A stretch of 64,000 bases of DNA from assembly GCA_022647725.1 (NCBI GenBank), contig JALCLG010000001.1:254931-318930 (forward strand). The letters are read 5' to 3'. Shown one piece after another: positions 17,028-27,646 of the stretch (the stretch's first letter is position 1; each line of letters opens with the position of its first letter). This stretch comes from Bacilli bacterium (GTDB lineage: Bacteria; Bacillota_I; Bacilli_A; RFN20; CAG-288). The notes beneath the pieces are model-generated. The model did not search any database and had not been told where the DNA came from. It worked only from the letters and a program-made list of their open reading frames with translations. The position numbers and the translations under genes were made by a program.

Positions 17028-19376
17028 ATGAGAGCTGTGAAACAATCCCTGAATTATGACTGGAAGTTTAGCGCTGGCTTCGATAGCTCGTATCTGAAGG
17101 CCTTGCCGGCCGCGGCTAAGCAGGTGGATATTCCCCATGCTCCGGTCGTGGTCCGGGAGAACGATTTCAATGAGGAGGACTATCAGGGTCTCTTCACTTA
17201 CGAGAAGGTCTTTGACGTTCCGCTGGATACGGACCATCTTTTCTTCTTGGTCTTCGAAGGCGTGATGCTGCAGTTTGACTGCTATCTCAATGACAAGCCG
17301 TTAGGTCATTTCCTGTCGGGCTGGTATGAGGTGAGAATCGACGTCACCGCCTTGCTGAAAGAAAAAGCAAACCGTCTGGTGGTCGTCGTTGACGGCCGGG
17401 AAGACAAACAGGTGCCTCCTTTTGGCAAGGCCTGTGACTACCTGACCTTTGCCGGAATCTACCGCCCGGTCTATCTGGAAAGCAAACCGTTAACCTATTT
17501 AAAACGTCTGGATGTTCTTTTGAGCAACGCCCAGGGTGATTTGGAAATCAAGCCGGAGATTTCCGGCAGTAAGACCTCCCAGCTAAGCTATGAGCTTTTT
17601 GACAAAGAAGGCAAGAAGGTTGCCGGCTTTGATACCCTGACCTATCATCTCGAGAATCCGCACCGCTGGTCCTGTGACGATCCTTATCTCTATACCCTGA
17701 AAGCCTCCTTAACCGCTGGGAAAATCACGGATGTCGTTTCACGCCGGGTCGGCTTCCGGACCTTTGAGGTCAGCGAGCATGGGTTCATGCTCAACGGCAA
17801 GAAGCTGACCATTATCGGCCTGAACCGTCATCAGAATTATCCATATGTCGGTCCGGCCATGCCGAAAGGCGGTCAGAGGGAAGATGCTGACATCCTTAAG
17901 TATCAGCTGGGCTGCAATCTGGTCCGGACCTCGCATTATTCGCAGAGCGAGGATTTTCTGGACCGCTGCGATGAGATCGGCCTGTTGGCACAGACCGAAG
18001 TCCCGGGCTGGCAGTTTGTCTCGAAAGACCCTGTCTGGCGGAAGAACTTCCTAGATGACATTACCCGGATGGTCCTCAAGGAACAGAATCATCCGTCCCT
18101 GTTAGCCTATGGCGTCCGCATTGATGAATCCCCGGATGACGAGGAACTCTACTCCAAAGCTAACAGCATCTGCCATAAGCTGGATCCGCATCGGCTGACA
18201 ACCGGTGTCCGGAACTTCAAGACCAGTCAGTGTCTGGAAGACTTCTATTGTTACAACGACTTCTCCTGCTGCGGCGCGCCCCATGGTCTGGATAAACCGG
18301 CCTCGGTCAAAGGGGCTAAAGGCAAAGGCATCCTCATCAGTGAGAACTGCGGCCATATGTATCCAGCCAAGACTTATGATTCCTCGGACCGGCGGACCAA
18401 TCAAGCCCTCCGGCATCTTCATGTCATCAATGATGCCTACAAATATTCAGACTACTTAGGTGAAATCGGCTGGTGTGCCTTTGATTACAACACCCACCGC
18501 GATTTCGGTTCCGGAGATCATATCTGCTACCATGGCGTCAGCGACATCTACCGCAATCCGAAAGCGGCCGGCTATGCCTATCTCAGTCAGACGGCAACAA
18601 CGCCGATGATGCATGTCGCCAACCTTCCTTTATCGGGCGATAACGATGAGGCAAACATCATGCCTTTGGTTGTTTTCACCAATGCGGATTCTGTGAAATT
18701 CTTTAAGAATGGCAAGTATGTCGCCACCTTTGTTCCGGATAAGAAGGACTTCCCCAGTCTTCCCCATCCTCCGATCATCGTCGATGATATGGTCGGCGAG
18801 CTTTTCGATGAGGGCTACTCCAAGAAGGATTCCCGGAAGATCGTCCGCTTCCTGAACTATGTCTCTCGGACCGGCTACGCTCACCTTACCTGGAAGAATT
18901 ACCTGCCTTATCTTGGCTTCTTCTTACGGAAACACATCACCTTCGAGAAACTTTCCGGATGGTTCTACAAGTATGAATCCACCTGGGGCGAGATCGTCAA
19001 TACCTTCGAAGTGAAAGCCTATCAGGGCGACAAGGAAGTCGCCCACGAGGTCTTCTCTCCCTCTGTCCGTTTTGATTATGATCTCAAGGTCAGCAAGACG
19101 GCTCTCGTCAACGCCGACACCTATGATGTCAGCCGTGTCTCGATCCTTGCCGTCGATCAGAACCATCATCAGCAGCACTATGCCTTCGATCCCATCACCT
19201 TTGAAACCCAAGGCCCGATTCAGGTTCTCGGTCCGACGACCGCGAGCATCAAAGGCGGCAGTTTGGCTGTCTATGTCCGAAGTCTGAAGACCGCTGCGAA
19301 GACCACGGCGAAGCTCACTTTAAAGACGCCGCTGGGTCCGAAGACCATCGAATTCAGTGTTGATACCTTAGGATAA
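17028..19376 (+). CDS. Glycoside hydrolase family 2 enzyme
   Basis: A 782-residue cytoplasmic enzyme with no signal peptide. The order is an N-terminal jelly-roll sugar-binding domain, an Ig-like domain, the catalytic barrel (about residues 250-550) and C-terminal beta domains. The acid/base is Glu367 in GVRIDESPD; the usual preceding Asn is Asp here. The nucleophile is Glu439 in ISENCGHMYP. The family includes beta-galactosidases, beta-glucuronidases and beta-mannosidases; the substrate cannot be fixed. It is divergent from TetR and probably controlled by it. The ATG at 17028 overlaps a TATAAT (17024-17029). If that is the -10 box, translation begins at the in-frame GTG at 17037 on a nearly leaderless transcript. 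Confidence 0.9.
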   Translation: MRAVKQSLNYDWKFSAGFDSSYLKALPAAAKQVDIPHAPVVVRENDFNEEDYQGLFTYEKVFDVPLDTDHLFFLVFEGVMLQFDCYLNDKPLGHFLSGWYEVRIDVTALLKEKANRLVVVVDGREDKQVPPFGKACDYLTFAGIYRPVYLESKPLTYLKRLDVLLSNAQGDLEIKPEISGSKTSQLSYELFDKEGKKVAGFDTLTYHLENPHRWSCDDPYLYTLKASLTAGKITDVVSRRVGFRTFEVSEHGFMLNGKKLTIIGLNRHQNYPYVGPAMPKGGQREDADILKYQLGCNLVRTSHYSQSEDFLDRCDEIGLLAQTEVPGWQFVSKDPVWRKNFLDDITRMVLKEQNHPSLLAYGVRIDESPDDEELYSKANSICHKLDPHRLTTGVRNFKTSQCLEDFYCYNDFSCCGAPHGLDKPASVKGAKGKGILISENCGHMYPAKTYDSSDRRTNQALRHLHVINDAYKYSDYLGEIGWCAFDYNTHRDFGSGDHICYHGVSDIYRNPKAAGYAYLSQTATTPMMHVANLPLSGDNDEANIMPLVVFTNADSVKFFKNGKYVATFVPDKKDFPSLPHPPIIVDDMVGELFDEGYSKKDSRKIVRFLNYVSRTGYAHLTWKNYLPYLGFFLRKHITFEKLSGWFYKYESTWGEIVNTFEVKAYQGDKEVAHEVFSPSVRFDYDLKVSKTALVNADTYDVSRVSILAVDQNHHQQHYAFDPITFETQGPIQVLGPTTASIKGGSLAVYVRSLKTAAKTTAKLTLKTPLGPKTIEFSVDTLG

Positions 19377-19583
19377 AAAGCAGTTATTAGCTCAGTTTCC
19401 ATGCGAGATGACGAATATGACCACTGTGTTAGTGCTTTCACGAAAACGCTTTTGCTTTGGAAGCTTCTTTTTTTAAACAGAAACCCATAATAAGGTTAAT
19501 TTTTAACATACTGGCAATATTTGTCACTTTTAATATTTGAACTGCCATATGAGAAAATAGGAAACCATGGAAAGGATAGTCTA

Positions 19584-21464
19584 TTGAAACCTATGACATT
19601 CAAAAAATCTGTTGTAAGTCTTTTTGCAGTTTCTTTATTGGCTGGCGGTATGATGAGCTGCCAGAAGAAGACATCCGCTGCGGAGTCTGCTTCGGCATCG
19701 GCTTCCGTCCCTGCTTCCGCTTCTACTTCTACGTCGACCGCGCCGGTTGCCAAGCCGACCATCTCCTTCAAGAAGTCGGCCGATAAGGTTGAGATTGGTT
19801 ACGATGTCACCCTGACGGCTTCCGTCGTTGATCCCAACGGCGGCGATACCGGTGTGACCTTCACGGTTGACCATCCGGAATTCTGCCAGCTGAAGACCAG
19901 TGGCACCAACAAGACCAAAGTCTGTGGTCTGACGCCCGGCAAAGTCATTGTGACTGCCACCTGTGTCTCCGATACCACGGTCTCGGTTACCAAAGAGCTG
20001 GAAATCATCAAGCCGCTTCCGGTCGTTCTGCATGCCATTTATTATGTTGATCAGCTGACCAATTACACCTTCACCGGAAGTGAAGTCGCGGAAGATGGCA
20101 CCAAGACAGTTCAGGCCATCACCAAAGTCGCCGATACGATGATTACCACCACCGACGGCACGGGTGCCGCTTTCTACACCAACGGCAAGGATGGGGATGA
20201 CAAGGCAGAATACCTGGGTGAAGCCCTCGGCAGCGATGGCATTGCCTATCAGATGCTGAAGAATCAGAAGTCCGGTGCCTATGTTGCCGGCGAAAAGCTC
20301 AAAGGCGCCAACGGAGCGGATTTCCTTACGAAGGATACCTTCCTGGGCGGAGGCCTCAATTCCTATGGTCCCAACGGCACGGGCTTCTTCTATGACTTAG
20401 CCATTCTCAATCCGGATTGGTTCAGCAATGTCAAGACCGAGGACAATACCTACACCATCGAAGGAACGGATGAGGATAAGTATGCTGCCGTTGTGGAGAC
20501 CTCTCTCTTTGAGATCATCGCACCTAAGGCCGCTAACGCCATCATCAAAGCCATCCTGAACAATGGCACCTATACCTTTGTCGACTTTGCCAGCAAGATT
20601 GACACTACCATCACGGTCACCGGTCATGATTCCTATGAGATTGCCGTGAAGACGGTTGATGACAGCAAGAACTATATCGGTGAGATCTCCGCTGCCGGCG
20701 AAACAGCAATGGCGGATGACGTCAAAGCTTTCTTCACGGATAAGAAGGGCACTTTCCCGGCCCTGGTCAGTGAGCTGGCTGCCTTGAAGACGGCGGTCTT
20801 AGCCGACGATTACAAGCGGGCCATCAAACCGACTTCCAAGTACACCACGTCTTACACAGAATACTACACGCCGACTTATTTCTTCAGCTACTATCCGGAA
20901 GACTATCGTACGGAATATAAGAAAAAGAACGGCAAAGAAGCCCCGACTTCCAACGGTATTGTCAAGAAGGATGACGGTCTCCATGCCTTTACCTTCACCT
21001 CTGCCGTCACGGATACTTCCGGAAATGTGACCGCGGCCAGTGTCGCCATTGATGCGACCGTGATTACCGGAACGGATGCGAACACCAAGGTTGCCACCTA
21101 CAAAAAATATCTGTCCACCGCCAAGACCTTTGATGAGGAGAACTCCTATCTCAGTTACTTCACCGACAGCACCTATGATGTCTGGGGTGATGGCAATAAT
21201 GTTCACTTCAATGAAGGCAATGGAGATATCTACAACGATTTAGCCGATGTCATCTCCAGCACGAAAGCTGCAACCTATCCAGATACCGTCTGCACCATTG
21301 CTGTCACCTACGATAAGACGGCGATTGGCAAGGCAACCTTTGGCTTCTACTATTACAACAGCATGTATGGTTATCTCGGCGGTACCTATGACTTCACTGA
21401 TTTTGGCAAAGCAGCGACCGATGCTCCGTGCAAAGATGCCTTAGCCACGGCTTTAAAGGCTTAA
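19584..21464 (+). CDS. Lipoprotein with Ig-like (Big-2-type) domain
   Basis: About 626 residues from a TTG start at 19584, chosen because AAAGGA lies seven bases upstream and the product then begins MKPMTFKK. An ATG at 19593 is the alternative. The lipobox is MMSC, followed by a Ser/Ala/Thr/Pro linker. Residues about 50-150 form a bacterial Ig-like domain (Lys-rich start, ending GLTPGKVIVTAT). The long C-terminal part is Tyr/Asp/Thr-rich and unknown. It is paralogous to the minus-strand lipoprotein at 36103-38037: both share the Ig-like domain, the segment TKDTFLG, a K(K)xDG(L/I)(H/Y)AFT motif and a similar tail. It is first in a two-gene lipoprotein operon. Confidence 0.85.
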   Translation: MKPMTFKKSVVSLFAVSLLAGGMMSCQKKTSAAESASASASVPASASTSTSTAPVAKPTISFKKSADKVEIGYDVTLTASVVDPNGGDTGVTFTVDHPEFCQLKTSGTNKTKVCGLTPGKVIVTATCVSDTTVSVTKELEIIKPLPVVLHAIYYVDQLTNYTFTGSEVAEDGTKTVQAITKVADTMITTTDGTGAAFYTNGKDGDDKAEYLGEALGSDGIAYQMLKNQKSGAYVAGEKLKGANGADFLTKDTFLGGGLNSYGPNGTGFFYDLAILNPDWFSNVKTEDNTYTIEGTDEDKYAAVVETSLFEIIAPKAANAIIKAILNNGTYTFVDFASKIDTTITVTGHDSYEIAVKTVDDSKNYIGEISAAGETAMADDVKAFFTDKKGTFPALVSELAALKTAVLADDYKRAIKPTSKYTTSYTEYYTPTYFFSYYPEDYRTEYKKKNGKEAPTSNGIVKKDDGLHAFTFTSAVTDTSGNVTAASVAIDATVITGTDANTKVATYKKYLSTAKTFDEENSYLSYFTDSTYDVWGDGNNVHFNEGNGDIYNDLADVISSTKAATYPDTVCTIAVTYDKTAIGKATFGFYYYNSMYGYLGGTYDFTDFGKAATDAPCKDALATALKA

Positions 21465-21482
21465 GGAAAGGAATAAACGAAA

Positions 21483-23282
21483 ATGAAAAACTCAATGAAA
21501 CGTTCTTCTTTGATTGCCTTAGCTTCCTTGCTTTGCTTGGCAGGATGCACGAAGACTGCCGCTAAGACATCGGCTGCCGTTCAGGGAGCCGGTGAGGATT
21601 CCGCCGTTGCTGCCAAAGGCCTGCTTCCGGCGATGCTGGAAGAAGTGGCCGGTGGGGTCAGTTTGGAAAACACCATGCAGATTCTCAATCCGAAAGATAC
21701 GACGAAGGTCCTGCAGACATCCCTGACCGATGTGGTGTTAACCAATACCGCGCATTCGATCATACAGTATGCTGGCGCCAACCGCAGTGCCGATGAGGTT
21801 TCCAGCCATGGCTATGTTGCCTCCAAAGAAGGCGAGACCACCCCGATGGCCTATTCCGTTTCCTTGGCTCTGGACAACACCGTTGTCTATACTCCGATTA
21901 CCCATAAAGATGCCAGTACCAAGAAGACTGTCGCCTCGACCTATGCGGAGAGCGGCTATGTCAATTTCTTCTCTGCCTTTGCCATCTCCGATTTCGAATA
22001 TAGCGACACCGACTACACCTTCGACCTCTTCATGCATGATACGCACCACAAGACGGACTACGCCAATATCGCCGCTCAGCTCTTAGGATCCAGCACAGCA
22101 ACCTTGACGGACCTCTCCTTTGTCACGGATGGCTATCACATCACCAAGATCGATGCGGACTTTGACTACAAAGGTTATCCGGTCACCTTGACGTCGGATG
22201 TCAAAGCCTTCGGCAGTGCCGCTACGGTTTCGCCGATTGCCGCTTATGAAGGAGCCAAGGATGAAGCACTGGCAACGGCTTTCCAGAAATTAGGCCAAGG
22301 CAATTACATCAATACTGCCAAAGTCTATGCTTTGGATGAAACGGGTGCCGCTACCTTGGATTCCGGCAGCGTCTTCACTCTCAACGGTGGCAAACAGGCC
22401 ACGGTTGTCAACACAGATGCCGACAGCAACGTCATCTTCGATCACGGCTCTTATCAGGTCGACACCAAGATCCAGGATGTCAATCATCTGGGAACGGATT
22501 ACTATGTTGACGGCAATGCGACCGAAGGCAGCATCACCGATAACTACAGCCTCAGCATCGGCCAGGTTTCGCCACTGCTCTTTAAGTATGATGCGACCAA
22601 GAAGATCTACACCTTCAAGGACAGGTCGATCCTAGTCAACAAATTCGACATTCCTTACGTCTTCACTCGTCTCAACAAAGGCATCGGCGATGGCATCACC
22701 ATTGATCTTTCGACAGAGGGCACGGTGGACATCAAGATGGCTGCCAGCGACAGCAAAGGCAATGCCTATATCATCGATAACATCTACACCCGCATCAGCA
22801 CCGTTCCGGATGCCATCTTCGACACTGCCAAAGTCAAGACCGATTGTTCGGCCTTGACGATGAGCCAGCTCCTGGTTCACTCCGATCCGGCCAACTATTC
22901 TGCCTTAGTGTCCTCACTCGTCAATGAAACTGTTCTCAATCAGATTCCCACCTATGGCGGCATCTACTCCAACCTGAGGGTGGATTCTTATGGCGAGATC
23001 GAGCTCGACATCTACCCGGTGACCACCGATGCCGATGGCATCACTGCCCTGACCAAGGAAGTCACGGATCTGGAAACCGCCTATGAAGCCAAGCTGGTGG
23101 CTGCCGGCTACACCGATAACGGTGACCTCACTTACACCAAGGCCGTCAAAGCTACCCCGAAGGATGGCGTCGAGACCAACTACAACCTGACCGTGGCCAT
23201 CACTGATTACAACGATTACATGGAGTACCTTGAAGAAGGCGTCATCTTGATCACTCCGACATTAAAAGAAGTCAAAGCCTAG
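21483..23282 (+). CDS. Large lipoprotein of unknown function
   Basis: 599 residues. MKNSMKRSS leads into a hydrophobic segment and lipobox LAGC, so lipid-anchored export is expected. Unlike its neighbours it has only a short linker. The mature part is Asp/Thr/Tyr/Ala-rich and predicted mixed alpha/beta; no known domain was recognised. It starts 18 bases after the preceding lipoprotein with AGGAAAGG before the ATG, so both are probably one transcript ending at the terminator at 23302. Confidence 0.8.
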   Translation: MKNSMKRSSLIALASLLCLAGCTKTAAKTSAAVQGAGEDSAVAAKGLLPAMLEEVAGGVSLENTMQILNPKDTTKVLQTSLTDVVLTNTAHSIIQYAGANRSADEVSSHGYVASKEGETTPMAYSVSLALDNTVVYTPITHKDASTKKTVASTYAESGYVNFFSAFAISDFEYSDTDYTFDLFMHDTHHKTDYANIAAQLLGSSTATLTDLSFVTDGYHITKIDADFDYKGYPVTLTSDVKAFGSAATVSPIAAYEGAKDEALATAFQKLGQGNYINTAKVYALDETGAATLDSGSVFTLNGGKQATVVNTDADSNVIFDHGSYQVDTKIQDVNHLGTDYYVDGNATEGSITDNYSLSIGQVSPLLFKYDATKKIYTFKDRSILVNKFDIPYVFTRLNKGIGDGITIDLSTEGTVDIKMAASDSKGNAYIIDNIYTRISTVPDAIFDTAKVKTDCSALTMSQLLVHSDPANYSALVSSLVNETVLNQIPTYGGIYSNLRVDSYGEIELDIYPVTTDADGITALTKEVTDLETAYEAKLVAAGYTDNGDLTYTKAVKATPKDGVETNYNLTVAITDYNDYMEYLEEGVILITPTLKEVKA

Positions 23283-23301
23283 TCTCTTCGGCTTGCGAAA
23301 G

Positions 23302-23333
23302 AAAGGCTGCCCCGATGATGAGGCAGCCTTTTT
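23302..23333 (+). terminator. Terminator of the plus-strand lipoprotein pair
   Basis: AAAGGCTGCC and GGCAGCCTTT pair around a loop of about ten bases, followed by T residues. Confidence 0.85.
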
Positions 23334-23336
23334 GAA

Positions 23337-23365
23337 TGAAAAAAGCCTTCCTGTCTAAGGAAGGC
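23337..23365 (-). terminator. Terminator of the minus-strand lipoprotein operon
   Basis: On the minus strand GCCTTCC and GGAAGGC pair around seven bases and are followed by a T run. It lies immediately after the stop at 23371. Confidence 0.8.
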
Positions 23366-23370
23366 CTGTC

Positions 23371-24864
23371 TTACATCGCTAGACCGTTCGTGGTAATGAA
23401 GTCATCCACCAGGCTGACTTTCGTCGAGCCGAAGTCCTTGAAGACATACTCGGCATAGGCTTTGGAATCCACGAAGTGAAGATCCATCGTCACTGAGCAA
23501 TCCTTGTCGGCGGTGGCTAAGTTGTAAGTCAAGGTGAGGTAATCGGCTGTGAGCTTGTTAGCCGTCATCGTTGCCTGTAGGTTGAAGTTGGTGACAAAGT
23601 CAGCCAGCACATCGCTATCGGTATACGTCAAGGTCTTCTTATCGCTGTCCTGACTGGCTGTCTCTAACGAGATCAGGCACTTCAGGTAGCAGGGATAGTT
23701 CATGACCTTGGAGATATCGGTGTAGACCTGGGTGAAGGCCGACTGAGCATAATAGGAATTGCTGGGATCCGGGCGGGTGATGATGGATAAGGTCTTGCCA
23801 TCCGTCGACTGAATCAGGTAGCAGCCCAGGAAGACGAGTGGCGTGGTGGTTGTTCCGGAGGTGTAGTTCATCGTCTTGTTGTCGATAGCCAGATACCCGC
23901 GGTTGCCATATTGGGCAACGGTCGCGGCATCTTTGGCCTTATAAGCATCCGTGAAGGTCACATAGTAATACTGGTTGGTGAAGTAATCGAACTGATCATC
24001 GGTATTGTCGCCGTCATCATCCCGGTATTGGGTGAAGTTCTTGCCGTTGAAAAGTGCCCGGACCCGTTTTTCCTCGTCCGTGGGGACAAAAGCCGGCAAT
24101 GGATTAGCAACGAAGTCTTCCAGATAGTTGATCTGGCTGGAACCGTATTTGGCAATGGAGCCGGTGTAATAGTAGGTCGTATCCACGGTTTCCTCCGCGC
24201 CGGTGCCATTGGTGGTTGAGAACTTGGCTTCAAAGCGAAGGGAGTTGGGGCTGCGATGGTTGACCATCGTGGCCTTGAAGGAGACGAGGTAGAAGAAGTT
24301 GGCATCATCGATGCCAAACGTCTTGAAGAGGGCCAAGACCGATTTCTTCCGGGCCGCAAAATCAAGGGAGCCGTCCTCGGCTTGGCTGATGCCGGTTAAG
24401 GGAACATTGCTGAAGAAAGGAGCCACACTCGAAAGGGTGGTAATCGCCACGCCGCTGGTATCCGAAAGCAGTTCGGAGCGGACCAGTTTTTCGGAATTCT
24501 GGTTATAGGTAAAGGAACTGACGCCGCCATTCTCATGAAGATAGCCGGTATCAATCGGGTTGGCTAGGGTCATATCGGCACGGTTGACGAAATAATCCGG
24601 AGCAAAGTAGTAATTGGCTTCGCTCAGGCTTTCGCCGTCAAGGCTCTTGTAACGGTTAACAACCAGATGGTAACGAGCCGTGGGATCCTGCAAGGCCTTG
24701 AAAGCAGACATTGTGGTATAGGTCGTCTCCGCAGACGTGCTATCGGAGGCGGAATCAGACGCAGCCGTTGAATCCGACACAGCCGCGGAAGCCGAAGTCG
24801 GCTTCTGACAGCTGGCAAGGAAGCAGGAAAGCAAGACCAGGGATAAAAGAGCGGAACGTTTCAT
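23371..24864 (-). CDS. Lipoprotein of unknown function
   Basis: 497 residues. Signal MKRSALLSLVLLSCFLASC with lipobox LASC, then an Ala/Ser/Asp/Thr linker. The mature domain is rich in Tyr, Asn and Asp and includes an acidic patch RDDDGDNTDDQ that could bind Ca2+. No family was recognised. Its ATG overlaps the stop of the upstream lipoprotein gene by one base (TAATG), implying translational coupling. It is the last gene of a three-lipoprotein operon. Confidence 0.8.
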   Translation of the reverse strand: MKRSALLSLVLLSCFLASCQKPTSASAAVSDSTAASDSASDSTSAETTYTTMSAFKALQDPTARYHLVVNRYKSLDGESLSEANYYFAPDYFVNRADMTLANPIDTGYLHENGGVSSFTYNQNSEKLVRSELLSDTSGVAITTLSSVAPFFSNVPLTGISQAEDGSLDFAARKKSVLALFKTFGIDDANFFYLVSFKATMVNHRSPNSLRFEAKFSTTNGTGAEETVDTTYYYTGSIAKYGSSQINYLEDFVANPLPAFVPTDEEKRVRALFNGKNFTQYRDDDGDNTDDQFDYFTNQYYYVTFTDAYKAKDAATVAQYGNRGYLAIDNKTMNYTSGTTTTPLVFLGCYLIQSTDGKTLSIITRPDPSNSYYAQSAFTQVYTDISKVMNYPCYLKCLISLETASQDSDKKTLTYTDSDVLADFVTNFNLQATMTANKLTADYLTLTYNLATADKDCSVTMDLHFVDSKAYAEYVFKDFGSTKVSLVDDFITTNGLAM

Positions 24865-27617
24865 TAGGCAATCACCTTTGAGAAATCATTGTAATAATAA
24901 GTGACATCGCCCTCATCTTCGGCATAATCGCCAAGAATCTGAGTTATCTGGTTGGTCATCGTTCCATCCTTTCCGGCAGCGGTTTCTTCATAGAAGAGGC
25001 AAATTTGGACAACTTCACCCTTGGAATCGTTGGTGTAGCCCATCGACATCGTGTAGGAATAGGAATGGTCACTGTTAAGAACCTTGGCAGGAATCATATA
25101 CGTGTGTTTATCGAAGCCATAGGCAAAGTTATAGGTGACTGAAGTGGCATTCGACCAGGTCACAATCAAATTGCCCTTATTCGTGTAAGTGGTCAACTGG
25201 GTTGCCGTCAGACCATCTTCGGTCGTTGCAGCAGTCGTGGTGAAATTGCAGACCGCCGAGGTGACACCGACCGTAACATCCGTCGGAGCAGCCGCCGTAT
25301 AAGACCAAGACGTTCCTTTGATGACATCAATGGTATAGCCTTTCGCATAGAGGTAGACTGTGACCTTGGTCGGCGTGTCTCCGGTTCCGTAGTAGGAACT
25401 GTTAATGGTCATCGTGAGAGTCATGTCTTTGGCAACATTGCAGGCAGTGGCATCAAAGGTGATTGTCGAATTGTAGACACCCTTAGGAACATAAGAGACA
25501 ACCAAACCCGTAGTGGTATCGCTGAGAGTGAAGGTGAGATCCGACGGAGGAATCTGATTGCCGGAAATGCCGTTGCCATTGGGATCCTGCGCATCGGCCA
25601 TGGTATAGAGCTCATAGGTCGTTGATTCACCCGAATAGGCAAAGGCCGAATTGGCATTAGGAATATCCAGACCGGAGCCAATCGGAGAAACAATGGAGAA
25701 TTCTCTGACTTTATAGGTCATCACAGCGGTGACCGAAACCACCTTGGTGACATCACCCGTTGCAAAATTAGCGAAGGTGAGATTGACCGTACCGGCTTTG
25801 AAAGCCGTGAAATTACGATAGGTGTTATCCCAGCCGATGATGGAAGCATCCGAGGAACTGACGACATGATACTGCCAGGAATCCAAAGCCGTCGCCGGCA
25901 AAGCATTCAGGGAAACAATATCCGAATTAAGCGTATGGCTTTCCTCGATGTTGGCACCGGTAGCCACCTGATTGTCAGGAGTATTGACTACTTTCTTGTC
26001 TTTCAGAACCGGAGCAATGGACGTGATGAAGTAAGGAGTCTTATCAAAGTCCTGCAGCAGATCCTTGGCGGCACCATAGGTATAGGCAAAGTGAACTTCC
26101 GAATACGTTTCGCCATTGCCCGTCGTAGTGACAACGCCACTGGCTAAATTGAAGTTCGTCCCCGCAAAGCGGGTATCCTTGTAGGATCCCGAAAGCAAGG
26201 CACCGGCCTTGGTAAAGGTCAGGGTAACAGCATACTTGTCGTAGTACTTCAGCGTCGAAGCATCGGCAGCCACCGCCGATTCATCATAGACACGATCCGA
26301 AGTGATGGTCGTCGTGAATCCGCCATCCGTATTGGCCTTGGAAGCAATGGCACACTTGGCATACGTGACTTCATCGGCCACGGTCATCTGAACCCGGTAA
26401 GCAGAATCAATATCGTATTCCACCGCATTCATATCATGCGAGGCACGGTTGACATCGAAGTTAGCGATGATGCTGTTCATGAACTCAGAAGAATAATCGA
26501 CATCATAAACATCCGTATCGGTGTTGTCGCCACGGGAAGGATTCACGTCCGCAATCTTATAGCGTCCCGAAAAAGCTTTTGAATCTTCCGTGACAATCGT
26601 CGGAGCTCCGATGGCACTTTCCTCATCATTTGCTTCATCGTAAGTATCCACAACCGAATAGACACCATCCTTGATTTCCTTATAAACAACTTTCGGAGTC
26701 GAGGTCGTCTTGGTTAAGGAAACAGCCTTGCCTAACGAACGGTTATCCGTATATTTGTCCCAGGTATAGCTGACATCCGAACGGGTCGAGGTGTACTCAA
26801 CATGGTTCAGATTCGGAGCATAAATGGTGGGTTCGGATTTGATGCCGTTGCTATAGGTGAAGAGGTTCTCTAACGTATCGGCCGAGTTGGGCAAAGCCGT
26901 GATTTCGGTTCTCTGAATATAGCAGGGAAGCTTCGAGGAAGGATCGTAGAAGAAATCATACTTGGCACCGCCGACAATCTCCAGCTGATAATCCTTCTTG
27001 TAGGCAAAAGTCACACCGGCAAAGCACTTGGTGCGGTCCACATAGGAGGAATCCAGTTCCGTGGTCTTGCCACTGGCCGTGATGAAATAAGAGAAGCTGC
27101 TGGTAGCATCGACCTGGATGCCTTTGGCAACATAAATGCCATCCTCACCCTTGGTCAGAACAGCGGCAATATCGCCTTGAATGGTCATGTCGCCTTCCAC
27201 CGATAAGGCCACGGTGATGCGGATATCATGGTCCGGCATGGTGATGGTATATGTGCCATCCGTTCCGGTGACTTCGGTAGAATCCACATAGACTTTAGCG
27301 ATACCAAATCCGGCAGAAGCGGTGACAGTGAAAGTAACCTTGGTCTTGGCCGTGGCTTTGGTCAGGCCATCTTTGACCGTAACGGTATAGCGGACATCGC
27401 TGGGAACAATGATGTAGTATTCCTCAATGACCGGGGCCGTGCTGGTCGACGTGCTCGTCGACGGAGAAGCGGAGGTGCTGGGAGCCGTACTGGTGGAATC
27501 CGAAACGGGGGTCGTCGAAGCGGAGGCAGCTCCGGAGGTGGAATTCGACGTCTGGGCATGGGTGCAGCTAGCTAAGGCGAGAGCGGATAAGGCTAATAAG
27601 ATTTTCTTGGCTTTCAT
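24864..27617 (-). CDS. Large lipoprotein with an InlB-B-like/Ig-like repeat
   Basis: 917 residues with signal MKAKKILLALSALALASC and a long Ser/Thr/Ala linker. Residues about 75-145 resemble divergent InlB B repeats (VTFTVTASAGFGIAKVYV followed by YTITMPDHDIRITV). Further beta-rich modules occupy the middle, with a possible Big-type segment around residues 600-650. It is probably exposed on the surface and involved in adhesion or glycan contact, by family analogy only. It is the second gene of the operon, 29 bases after the first; the next gene overlaps its stop by one base. Confidence 0.8.
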   Translation of the reverse strand: MKAKKILLALSALALASCTHAQTSNSTSGAASASTTPVSDSTSTAPSTSASPSTSTSTSTAPVIEEYYIIVPSDVRYTVTVKDGLTKATAKTKVTFTVTASAGFGIAKVYVDSTEVTGTDGTYTITMPDHDIRITVALSVEGDMTIQGDIAAVLTKGEDGIYVAKGIQVDATSSFSYFITASGKTTELDSSYVDRTKCFAGVTFAYKKDYQLEIVGGAKYDFFYDPSSKLPCYIQRTEITALPNSADTLENLFTYSNGIKSEPTIYAPNLNHVEYTSTRSDVSYTWDKYTDNRSLGKAVSLTKTTSTPKVVYKEIKDGVYSVVDTYDEANDEESAIGAPTIVTEDSKAFSGRYKIADVNPSRGDNTDTDVYDVDYSSEFMNSIIANFDVNRASHDMNAVEYDIDSAYRVQMTVADEVTYAKCAIASKANTDGGFTTTITSDRVYDESAVAADASTLKYYDKYAVTLTFTKAGALLSGSYKDTRFAGTNFNLASGVVTTTGNGETYSEVHFAYTYGAAKDLLQDFDKTPYFITSIAPVLKDKKVVNTPDNQVATGANIEESHTLNSDIVSLNALPATALDSWQYHVVSSSDASIIGWDNTYRNFTAFKAGTVNLTFANFATGDVTKVVSVTAVMTYKVREFSIVSPIGSGLDIPNANSAFAYSGESTTYELYTMADAQDPNGNGISGNQIPPSDLTFTLSDTTTGLVVSYVPKGVYNSTITFDATACNVAKDMTLTMTINSSYYGTGDTPTKVTVYLYAKGYTIDVIKGTSWSYTAAAPTDVTVGVTSAVCNFTTTAATTEDGLTATQLTTYTNKGNLIVTWSNATSVTYNFAYGFDKHTYMIPAKVLNSDHSYSYTMSMGYTNDSKGEVVQICLFYEETAAGKDGTMTNQITQILGDYAEDEGDVTYYYNDFSKVIA

Positions 27618-27646
27618 AAATTCAGGTTTAACCTTTCTTTTTTTGT

